Below are positions 36,722-46,042 of a stretch of 64,000 nucleotides of DNA, one piece after another. A model generated the notes under the pieces. It had not been told where the DNA came from and did not search any database. It saw only the letters and a program-made list of their open reading frames with translations. Source of the DNA: Xestospongia bergquistia (lineage: Eukaryota > Porifera > Demospongiae > Haplosclerida > Petrosiidae); NCBI GenBank assembly GCA_963965975.1, contig OZ014420.1, positions 3,436,001 through 3,500,000 of the forward strand, read 5' to 3'. The translations under genes were made by a program, and so were the position numbers. Numbering within the stretch: the first letter of the stretch is position 1; each line of letters begins with the position of its first letter.

Positions 36722-37840
36722 TTTTTTTCATGTCATACTTTGCACTCTTCATAACATGACTTATGCATGCATATACAAAACACTTGTTGAGATCTGAGCT
36801 TTTCGAGCACCTGTTTGCCACACAAAAACAGTGGTGTAAGTAGTCCAATAACATCTCCAAGTTAAAAACTCAGAGAAGAAGGACTAGGCTTCTATTAATA
36901 ATGATGCACTTTGGAACAACAATATTTTGATGCCCATATAACAATGCTTCATGTCGATGGAAGTCTTCAAGAAAATGGGAAATAGCCAATACAGAATGCT
37001 CCGTTGAAATAAGCTCAGCGACAGCAACAGGAGGATGACCTTTCTTTGGAAGTCCAACAACAAGAGCATAATATAACGATGTGCTTGACTCATAGTCAGT
37101 GCCCTTTAAACTGATAACTGTACCTGTTGCATCCAAGTATAAAACTTGCTCTTTGGCAAAATTATGATATATTCTTACTCCTTCTTCAGTAAAGATGGAA
37201 ACACTGAATGGTTTTGCCACAATCTGTTGAATGTATCCACAACTTTTTTTTTTGCAGCCAAAGGATTCTGTGATCTCTTTCTCTATAACTTTCAGAGATG
37301 TAACAAGATCCAAGTTTGGTAATTGGTCTCTTTGACCTTCTGATGAAATTTTTCAAAGAACGTGCTGACTGCTGCCAACCTTGTCCCTTTTTCCTGATTC
37401 CAGTTCTGCTATCGTTAAAGATGAAAACTTTTTGTTATAAAGACAAGAAGGTGTTAAGAATAGTACTTCTTTTTTGGCAATTGTTCTATTACTTGAGCGT
37501 ATTTGCCTGGATCGTCTCTCGTCTGTGGCATGCTTAACATAGGGGGATGTAAAATTTATAGAGACATTCAATGTTGTTGGAGGATTACTCTGACAAAAAG
37601 ACATTACCTTGAGATAAAAGTGTACAGGGCAATCAGTAAATGTACACCTCCCTGAACAACGAAATGAATAAAGAGATGACTTTCTTGAATGTTTTCTTTT
37701 CATCCAACGGTTTTTCATAGCAAAAGAGCAGTGTGGATTGTGAGTAGAGATAAAATTGACAATTTGGTTTTGCCAATCATACTTAGTAGATAATTCTGGC
37801 CATATAGTTGATGGTATGGTAGTCATCACATTTACAGGAA
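36722..37840 (-). pseudogene. Mutator-like DDE core of copy B
   Basis: From the acceptor near 37840: VPVNVMTTIPSTIWPELS, FRCSGRCTFTDCPVHFYLKV (a Cys-rich FLYWCH/WRKY-like zinc site is possible), NPPTTLNVSI, then TGA at 37353-37355. It continues KISSEGQRDQLPNLDLVTSL and reaches VLYLDATGTVISLKG with the likely first Asp, YYALVVGLPKKGHPPVAVAE and LISTEHSVLAISHFL. In the position of a second catalytic Asp the sequence reads KCIIINRSLVLLL, Asn instead of Asp. TGA at 36870-36872 follows, then VFNLEMLLDYLHHCFCVANR and NKCFVYACISHVMKSAKYDM to a gtaagt donor. The fold resembles the MULE domain (D, then a conserved E after VAVAE). That family call is my best guess, not a match I can verify. Confidence 0.5.
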
Positions 37841-38153
37841 CTGAAGCATAAAAGAAACAACTGTTTTGACTCCCTCCTAATGTTGAGATCTACATCATAA
37901 TAGAACAACACTTTTGAGCTTGAGTAGATGCAACATATTTTACCTGAAGTTGTCATTCTGTCCAGTATGCAGGCGAAGCAATGAAACTAGGAAAGTCCTT
38001 CCTTTCCTGTTTATATTGTAATAGTATCCTATACTTTAAAATGAACTTGTCACATACTTGCTGTTCTCCAAAAGCCAGTTCAAGGGCTCTCTTTTGTGGA
38101 TGTTCTATTATGAAGTTTGTATGTATGTAGCACATTTCCAATTTCAAACTCAC

Positions 38154-38400
38154 CTTCTTCATACATAAGTTCATCCATCCCTTTACTAATGCATACTTGA
38201 CATTTATATGTATCAATGCCATTTGCTATGACATGATCTATACCCACACAATCATAATGATACCAATCTCCACAATAATCACACATGATCATGTCCCTAG
38301 CAGAAAAAGTTAACATTGAAAAGAAATGCAATGTGAACACACACATATATACCTAGTCTCATCATATCCTTCTTTACATATGCAGTATGTTGTTGTAGAA
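38154..38400 (-). CDS. PHD-finger exons of the copy B gene
   Basis: Two exons joined across a 56-bp intron (donor ACTAG|gtatat at 38353, acceptor ctgctag|GGAC at 38296) give YCICKEGYDETRDMIMCDYC, then GDWYHYDCVGIDHVI and TYKCQVCISKG. Spacing C-x-C, C-x2-C, H-x2-C, C-x2-C with Trp after the fourth ligand is the classic C4HC3 PHD pattern of histone-tail readers. The second exon ends at a gtgagt donor after MDELMYEE. A PHD finger in a transposon protein could guide integration to chromatin with particular histone marks. That is inference. Confidence 0.8.
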
Positions 38401-39750
38401 CCCTATTATGTTATATATAAGAAATGTTAGCGCATTTAAACTTACAAATACAGATGCTGTTGAAGAGAGAGGGGTTACAGCATTGCTAGTCTATAATGTC
38501 CAGGTAAACGTTTCATGTCATTAACATAATTATAGCTTACTGTGGTATCATGACAGAGAGAGACGAAAGTTTCTTTTGTGGCAAGGATTGAGTTTGAACA
38601 TAACTTGTCATCCTATTAAAAATGGTCATTGACAATTTGAACTAGTTTATGACACTTACAGAAAGTTGGTCAAATATATCATTAGTGAGCACTGATGTAT
38701 CTGGAGGTATGTCAAGGCCTTGTTGTGTTTGAGAATTAGCATTCATCACCTCATGGATAATGTAAGTGTCCCATCATAAATGGTTAAAACCTGCATCATG
38801 TCATCTACAGGTCCACCTACTGTGTTAAGACATTGTTGGGGTGAAGTAGTAGCTTGCGATACATCAGGGAGAGTGTAATCATCCTATGATATATATTAAC
38901 TATATTATATCATCTACAGGTCCACTTACTGTGTCAAGGCCTTGTTTCGGTGAAGAAGCAATAGCAGCAGGAGTAGCTTGATAGTTGGTAATTTACATAA
39001 TGTAGTTGAAGATATTGTATGTCTATTTATATAGAAAGTAAATCTATGTACACTATGTGACTATTCGTATAAACATGCTACATATCTGTTATCTTACCAG
39101 CTTTATAATATTAGTCCTGTAGTTGTTTACATTTTTATACCAATGATTGCTTACAGCTTTTGTTAGTCGTGGTGATGGATTGGTTTTACTACATGCACTC
39201 ATTGTGGCCTGAACCATGTCCTTTGCATGATGCTTTTTTCGGTGGAAGCCCATTTAGACAAATGAAATTAGCAAGAGCATTACTGTTAACATTAACTTCA
39301 ATATTGGTGGCTAAAGAAAAACAAAAATGATGATTATATGCATATATTCCTTACCATACTATCCACTTGTTTATAAGAAATGGGACATTGAAGGTTAGAT
39401 GAAGATTATAAAAGAACTGCTGTTTACTAAAAGGACACTCTGAAAGTCAGAAGAACTGACAAAAGACAATTGAAGTTAGTCTAATTTTTATCAGAAGTTA
39501 GTTCTATTTATATATATGTCAATGATGTAACAATTTTCAATTTGTTTGCAAGAATGTAACAGAGGAATTGTGTTAATGTTTCACATGAATAAACTGTAGA
39601 TTTGTCCATGTTTATGACCTTAATTAACAAAAAGGACATGATGAATCAGTGTAAACTAGATGAATACTGACCTTATTTTGTTAATATATTTAACAATGCA
39701 CCAGATTGTATGATATTCGATGTGTTAATACATTGCACAACATATCAATA

Positions 39751-41330
39751 AGCAATAAGGCCATTTGTTCATTTAGTACATTTCCTCATATTGCTGACTT
39801 TTGAGACTTTGAATATGAACGACTATATGATATTCAAGTGTGTCAAGTTAGTACAAATACTATCGTCAGTTGTTTTGATATGGGAGTGTCTTTCCCATTC
39901 AGCAATAAGGCCATTTGTTTATTATTTAGTACATTTCCTCTTATTGCTGGCTATTGAGACTTTGAACTTGAACGGCAGTATGATATTCAAGTGTGTCAAG
40001 TTAGTACAAATACTATCGTCAGTTGTTTTGATATGGGTGTGTCTTTCCCACCCTGCAATAAGGTCATTTGTTCATTTTTTAGTACATTTCCTCTTATTGC
40101 TGGCTTTAGAGACTTTGAATGTGAACGACAATATGATATTCAAATGTGTCAAGTTAGTACAAATACTATCGTCAGTTGTTTTGATATGGGTGTGTCTTTC
40201 CCACCCTGCAATAAGGTCATTTGTTCATTTTTTAGTACATTTCCTCTTATTGCTGGCTTTAGAGACTTTGAATGTGAACGACAATATGATATTTAAGTGT
40301 GTCAAGTTAGTACAAATACAATTGTCAGTTGTTTTGATATGGGTGTGTCTTTTCCACCCAGCAATAAGGCCATTTGTTCATTTTTTAGTACATTTCCTCT
40401 TATTGCTGACTTTTGAGACTATGAATGTGAACGACGATATGATATTTAAGTGTGTCAAGTTAGTACAAATACTATCGTCAGTTGTTTTGATATGGGTGTG
40501 TCTTTATCACCCAGCAATAAGGCCATTTCTTCATTTTTTAGTACATTTCCTCTTATTGCTGGCTTTTGAGATTTTGAATGTGAACGACAATATGATATTC
40601 AAGTCTGTCAAGTTAGTACAAATACTATCGTCAGTTGCTTTGATATGGGTGTGTCTTTACCACCCAGCAATAAGGCCATTTGTTCATTTTTTAGTACATT
40701 TCCTCTTATTGCTGGCTTTTCAGACTATGAATCTGAACGACGATATGATATTCAAGTGTGCAAGTTAGTACAAATACTATTGTCAGTTGTATTGATATGG
40801 GTGTGTCTTTACCACCCAGCAATAAGGCCATTTGTTTATTTTTTAGTACATTTCCTCTTATTGCAGGCTTTAGAGACTTTGAATGTGAACGACAATATGA
40901 TATTCAAATGTGTCAAGTTAGTACAAATACTATCGTCAGTTGTTTTGATATGGGTGTGTCTTTCCCACCCAGCAATAAGGCCATTTGTTTATTTTTTACT
41001 ACATTTCCTCTTATTGCTGGCTTTTGAGACTTTGAATGTGAACGACGATATGATATTCAAGTGTGTCAAGTTAGTACAAATACTATCGTCAGTTGTTTTG
41101 ATATGGGAGTGTCTTTCCCATTCAGCAATAAGGCCATTTGTTTATTATTTAGTACATTTCCTCTTATTGCTGGCTATTGAGACTTTGAACTTGAACAACA
41201 GTATGATATTCAAGTGTGTCAAGTTAGTACAAATACTATCGTCAGTTGTTTTGATATGGGTGTGTCTTTATCACCCAGCAATAAGGCCATTTGTTCATTT
41301 TACTACATTTCCTCTTATTGCTGGCTATTG
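39751..41330. repeat. 153-bp tandem repeat, ~10 copies (copy B)
   Basis: Unit starts (agcaataagg.catttgtt) recur every 153 bp, for example agtacatttcct at 40081, 40234, 40387 and 40540. Because 153 is a multiple of 3, long open frames of 51-residue repeats arise in two frames (39791-40768 with 40645-41346, and 39991-40296 with 40758-41027). A 2-bp loss near 40758 shifts them. The peptides are hydrophobic (SSVVLIWVCLSHPAIRPF) and not considered real proteins. Variant units (WECLSHSAIRPFVYY) recur at copies 1 and 9, showing duplication of blocks. Confidence 0.9.
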
Positions 41331-41950
41331 TGTCCATTTTTTGTGAACCGTTGTAATGATGTATATTAAGAAGTCACATTGAATGATGTTGTCACCTTGT
41401 ATATTACAAGCCATTATGATTTTATATTTGCACATACTAATGTGAAGCTTGTCGCTGTTTTTAACTACTGTTTTTAACTCAGTAATAAAATCCATGTAAA
41501 TGTTTATAATAACCTAATGATTTTTAAATTTGTATGCAAAACAATCTAGTGTAAGAAATTAAGGACAAACGTTCCTGGAGACCAGTAACTACAGTGCTAG
41601 TTTCTTGATTATTGTTTATACTAACAATTTTATCCCCAAATTTTGTTTTTAAGAAAATATGAAAAGTGTTTTTTAAAAAATTATTAAACAAACTGTTTAG
41701 AAAGGATTTAATTGGCTATCATTTATAATATATTAGCTAAATCGATGGAATGTTCTGTCCTGCACACAATGTTGTAAGTTTTCCGTATCTGCGGCTCCAC
41801 CCTATATACAATGTTGTTGCAAGTTTTTCGCATACAGCAACTGCAGCTCCACCCTATCAAAAATACTTGAAACCACAAATATTTAATAAGGCGTGATTTT
41901 CTAGTACCTGAGGAATGTGCTGCTGGTGAATGTGCTGCTAACTTCAATAG

Positions 41951-42426
41951 TCTTATATTCATAGTCATAGCCACGCCCATCATAGAACACGTTGTTATAC
42001 GGTACGTGGTGCTTGACTTTAAAATAGCATTAAGACAATAAAAAATATACCGTTCTTTTTCAGGAAAAAATTAGCCAGAATAATAAATATTAAGATCAAA
42101 CTGGAAATACCACTCACTAAAGTACTGCTGAAAACAATGTGAGACAAGTGACATGATATTTTAAGGTAGAAATATCAGAACTTTTTTAATTTTTTTTTCA
42201 TACAATCATGTGAAGATACTTATAGTAATAATTAATCATATTTTTAAATTTTTTAAACCAAGTACTTTGCAGAAATGTAATTTTGATTCCTTAATAACAG
42301 CAATACTTTGGAGACATCAATTAATAATGTTAAAAAACCTAAAAGGCTGAAACTTTAGAAAATATAAGATGAAATCAACTTTCCTATTATGCTATCCATG
42401 AACCACCTAACTAGCTAACAATAGAG
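41951..42426. other. no gene recognised
   Basis: AT-rich flank between element copy B and the presumed TPC promoter. Confidence 0.5.
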
Positions 42427-42460
42427 GTCACATGACCTTTCAATTCAGTTTCTATATAAA
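42427..42460 (+). promoter_or_regulatory. putative TPC promoter: E-box/M-box and TATA box
   Basis: GGTCACATGACC at 42427-42438 contains TCACATGA, the E-box form bound by MiT/TFE factors and close to the CLEAR motif GTCACGTGAC. A TATATAAA box lies at 42453-42460, 14 bp after it. About 45 bp downstream is a candidate first exon ending in ATGATGGTG with a gtaagc donor at 42507, which could splice in frame to the acceptor at 43366 ahead of the channel ATG (43376). Known for MiT/TFE: control of lysosomal genes. The use of this site is inferred. Confidence 0.4.
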
Positions 42461-42766
42461 TTGAACATGTTGTATTTTCTTAGTGAATTAGCTGAGGATG
42501 ATGGTGGTAAGCACATTCTATATACTAAAATGTTGTTCTTGGGTGTATCACTTTGCTATAATATATATAGTACTACCATATACTAATATACAATTATACA
42601 TATTCTGATTGTATTGACTCCATGAAGAAGAAATAATTTAAAAATAACTTCTATTGTCTGTTTCTTATGTCAAAAATTATCATACAAAAATGAAATGGCT
42701 GTGTGTGCATTGTATAACTAAATGTTTAGGGTTTAAAATGTTTGGGATTGGTATAGTATATTGCAC

Positions 42767-42982
42767 TTAACAATATAGTATAATGCTTACGATACCACTT
42801 CCATAATTATCAGAACATTTTACACAAATGGCACACCATAGATTTCCTGTATTGTTGTTCATTTTTGCAATGATGCATTGCCTACAAAATAGACTTCTTA
42901 CTGCTGATATGTAAGCCCCACATAGAGTGTTAACTGACATGGTACAAAGTGAACATCGTTGTTCTATTTTGTAGTGATACAT
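42767..42982 (-). CDS. small cysteine-rich ORF, unidentified
   Basis: 71 codons with four CxxC pairs: KIEQRCSLCTMSVNTLC, FCRQC, WCAICVKCSDNYGSGI. The regular pairing suggests a small zinc-ribbon or exon of a larger zinc-binding protein, and possible GT/AG borders exist on the minus strand. It lies within the presumed first intron of the channel gene, on the other strand. No family is recognised. It may be an isolated transposon exon. Confidence 0.3.
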   Translation of the reverse strand: MYHYKIEQRCSLCTMSVNTLCGAYISAVRSLFCRQCIIAKMNNNTGNLWCAICVKCSDNYGSGIVSIILYC

Positions 42983-43375
42983 GCAAGTGAAAGAAAGATA
43001 TTGATTCTGGTCAGACTATGAAGCTTACAATCAAGTACCACTCAACCTCCTAGTTGACTACATGTAACTATTAATATCTGTTTGATATAGACAATGTAAT
43101 ACACTACACAAGGTATACATATGCATTCATAAAAATGGTTTTGAGTGTCTGGTTGATACTTCTTAATTATTGTAATGACATGAACATACACAAATTATGT
43201 ACATATCCAATAGTTGTTACATAATGAATAATTAATTAGTTTCTGTTGCATGCACATTCCTTGCAATTGAATGAATATATTAAAATTGATCTTCTTAAGG
43301 AAATGCAAATGGCAATGCTGTTGTTTGTCTTTGAGAGATTGATCTTTTTGAGTTTGTCATTATTAGCTCATCATC

Positions 43376-45855
43376 ATGATAGATGAAGATGTTGATAATC
43401 CCCTTATTGCATGTACTTTGTTAGATGCTCTTAATTATCGTCCATTGGCTCCAAGACTAACAAGGAGAAGGTTACAGTTAAGAAAATACTATCACTCGTT
43501 TCCTTTTCAGCTGTTCTTCAAAGGAGCTTTACTTCTTATGTTAATACTGTTGCCCTTTTATGAGAACCAGCATTTATTCTCATGGTCATCTGACTATCAA
43601 GGTAAAGAAGAGAACGCTGGAGATAACAAGTCATACTTCTTGACTAGTACAGTACTTGAAATAGTTTTGCTGTTAGTTGTGACAACAGATACTGTTCGTA
43701 GATGGTTGATGCTATTTCCAAGTGGCAGAGAATTTAAAGCATTATACAAGTGTGAGTCTTATGCTGTTGATTTCAGGTTAAGCATTTATTGTATCATAAC
43801 ATTACTTATAACATGGCCACTTTTATTCGCTAGCATTGGAATGTATGCCAAAAATGGCTATACAGATCAGTTGATTTTCGTTACTTTTTTCCGCCAGCTT
43901 GTAAGACCAATGTTTCTTATAGCTCAAGTTGAACTAATAAGAAAAGCTATAAAAGCTATTTTTATAACTTTCTTACAACTTTTCAGTATTAATATATTAC
44001 TGTTACTAATAATATTTCTGTTTGCGATGATTGGGCTTATAATTTTTCCACGCCATTTGAACTACAATAATAATGGAACGACAACAGTTATTTTTGACAC
44101 ATTTACTGTTGAAGAAGGTGATACGTATTTTAACTCTCTCTCACAAGCATATTGGAACTTGCTAGTTTATCTAACAACTGCCAATAGTCCTGATATTCTC
44201 ACACCAGCTTATAAACATCATCGAGCTTACTTTCTATACTTTGGAGCATACTTTTTTATAACCAACTATTTTCTGCTTAAAGTCATTGTTGCTTTATATG
44301 CTGCAAGATTTATGTCATTTTTAAAAATTCAATGCACAAAAGCTATAAGCAGAGGCTTACAAATCTTCGAGTTGCATTTGCTTTAATGGCAAAGAAAAAC
44401 AGAGTTTATTGTGATAATTTTAATAATGATACAAAAATCAAGCTAGAACATGTGAGAAATTGCACAATAAAAGTAAATTTGGTGAGTGAATATGAATTTC
44501 ATGAAATAGTTAATAACTTGCATGTTAAGAATGAACTTGACTGGAATGACTTCAAAAATCTTCTTTTAAAAATGTTTGAATATCCTCAACCAGTTTCAGA
44601 TAACCGTGCCAAACTCAAAGTTATAATATTAGCATGTTCTATGGGTGATAAAAATCCTTGTTATTGCAGTTACCTCATCATGCAATTGTATGTAGCTCTA
44701 ACAAGCTTACCTCTAGCAATAATTCACGTTGATGTATTGACAGTGCTGATGGTATCAGACTTTGAAAATAGTTTGACAAATCCACATTCATCACTGGCTA
44801 AGGTATTGCTTGCATTTTCCTGTGTCTTTATTCCTGTGGTTTTTTTAAGAATTGGTTTAATTATTGTTAAGATTGTTCAGCTATGTTATCAACGAGATTA
44901 ACTGTGCACTAAAACATAAAAGTTGTCTTTAAATATCATGGAATGGTTAATCAAGGGACATCGAAACAGATTTAGTCCTGAATTAAAGTATTGTCTTTCA
45001 GTTATAGTATATATTATAGATATCCTTATCTTGGTTATAATAATTTCATTAGGTTTTGTACATGTCCCTTGTCTGGAGGGAGGTACATTTGATAATTGTT
45101 TAAGTGAGTCAAATTTGTTTCGACTTGTTCAAGTAACAATCACATTAGTATTGGTACGATTATTAAGAATGATAACAATGAATTTCATGTTTGCTACTGT
45201 TACTCATACCCTTCTTCACATTTTAATCTTGTTGACTCCATTAATTTTACTAGCATACTTGTTGTATTACGAATTTGCAGTTCTTGGCATGACTATTTTT
45301 CATAACAGTAGCTTTACTGATACTAATGCTATGACTAGATGTGGCTCATATGAAAACTTATATTACTATCCATACAATTTTGAAGACTTTTCCTCATCAA
45401 TGGTAACATTGTGGAACTTAATGATAGTTGATAACTGGCATATTATTGTTGATGCATATGTCAGACATACTACAACAGCTGCTACGATCTATTTTGTTAT
45501 ATGGTGGTTAATAATGGAGACAGTGCTTAATGGTGTGCTTTATGGAATTCTGATAGAAATTTCTCTTAAAGCAATTGAAAACTTTTTGGGCAATTTTGAT
45601 GATTTTAAAAATACCAGTCTTTGTAAACAAATCAGAATGAACTTGAAGCATTACATATGGTTTAAAATTGACGACAGACCTTTTTACTCTCTGATTGATT
45701 CCTGGAATATACATGGAGTGATGAACTTTAGCATCAAAGAAGAAGACGAGAAAGAAATTAATAACAATGTCATTGAGACTACTACTAATAATCCTGACCT
45801 GGTGGCAAAATTGAGGAGAGCAGAACATGATCGATCAAATAGTGTAGTGCTTTGA
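43376..45855 (+). pseudogene. two-pore channel (TPC), intronless body, one frameshift and one broken junction
   Basis: TPCs are cation channels of endosomes and lysosomes with two six-helix domains. Domain I (43376-44386): N-terminal amphipathic region (LIACTLLDALNYRPLAPR), S1-S4 (S4 region FFRQLVRPMFLIAQVELIRK), filter LLVYLTTANSPDILTPAYK and S6 LLKVIVALYAARFMSFL. TTANxPDxxxPAY is diagnostic. Near 44320 a T/A homopolymer lacks one base and the frame moves to RLTNLRVAFALMAKKNR. Domain II S1-S2 ends at QLCYQRD with TAA 44899-44901 and another TAA at 44917. S3-S6 resume from about 44938 (MEWLIKGHRNRFS) with S4 LVLVRLLRMITM, filter MIVDNWHIIVDAYVR and S6 LNGVLYGILIEISLKA, stop at 45858. The order is complete, so it is a recent pseudogene, a retrocopy, or a real gene with errors in the assembly. 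The second filter has VDNW rather than the VNNW of vertebrate TPC2. Confidence 0.8.
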
Positions 45856-45897
45856 TTTTATACAGTACTCTCTTAGTTCGTATTTGACAGTTTGTAA

Positions 45898-46008
45898 TGG
45901 CCAAGTCTACAGTTGTGAAAGAGCTGTCTGAGATGTTAATAGTCAAATGGAAGATGCCAAGAAAGATCCTAGATGCACCTTGTCATAAGATGTTATTGTA
46001 GATGACAT
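45898..46008 (+). other. short coding-like stretch before the tandem duplication
   Basis: MAKSTVVKELSEMLIVKWKM and PRKILDAPCHKMLL read without stop from 45898, 40 bp after the channel's stop, and end in TAG just before the duplication. It may be the tail of a gene whose continuation is the basic exon at 46043. Evidence is weak. Confidence 0.25.
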
Positions 46009-46042
46009 GGAATGTGATCCACTTTAACCCCTCAGTGATTAG

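Larger units (their letters stand above)
31092..39253 (-). pseudogene. many-exon gene with PHD finger and Mutator-like DDE transposase core
   Basis: Start ATG 39253 (MGFHRKKHHAKDMVQATMS, CSKTNPSPRLTKAVSNHWYK); first exon to 39099. Small polar exons follow (GLDIPPDTSLLTNDIFDQL, ILATKETFVSLCHDTT). The PHD finger spans two exons (about 38400-38353 and 38296-38154). The DDE core is at 36720-37829. Downstream exons encode a Lys-rich segment (QLDKPKAKQLEEKWSKRSK, about 35860-35970), an acidic one (35488-35613, KKQEVIDDNEELKSS), a CPLC-type Cys motif near 32880, YSIVKDLGYVEVINSVDLQI (32257-32400), VKVKYVDDDWPIELDDM, and the C-terminus VWPEVIPDNKS at TAA 31092-31094. All have GT-AG borders. At least three internal TGA codons mean this copy is probably dead. 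A role in cutting and pasting the element is inferred. I do not recognise the family. Confidence 0.6.
31030..41950 (-). mobile_element. large repeat element, copy B (with transposase-like gene)
   Basis: The 10.9-kb fuller copy of the family. It contains, right to left, an array of a 153-bp repeat, then a multi-exon minus-strand gene with a PHD finger and a DDE core, then a short 3' region. Shared outer limits with copy A, different flanks, and loss of the catalytic part in A point to a DNA transposon family with an autonomous and a defective member. Terminal inverted repeats were looked for and not seen. A segmental duplication of host DNA is the alternative. Confidence 0.65.

Noticed and set aside
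982..37355. TGA reassigned as a sense codon in this genome
   Set aside because: TAA stops and frameshifts also break these frames, and natural ends such as the CACTA accessory gene's also use TGA. CpG decay is simpler.
39751..41330. Regular repeats considered as a CRISPR array
   Set aside because: Units are contiguous 153-bp repeats without spacers, in an animal-type sequence.
39791..41346. Long open frames of 325 and 233 residues as genuine repetitive proteins
   Set aside because: They follow from a 153-bp tandem repeat whose length is a multiple of 3. A second frame is open too, and copy A lacks most of the repeats.
44890..44945. An intron explaining the stops in the channel's S2-S3 loop
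   Set aside because: No GT donor and AG acceptor of workable spacing are present around the two TAA codons.
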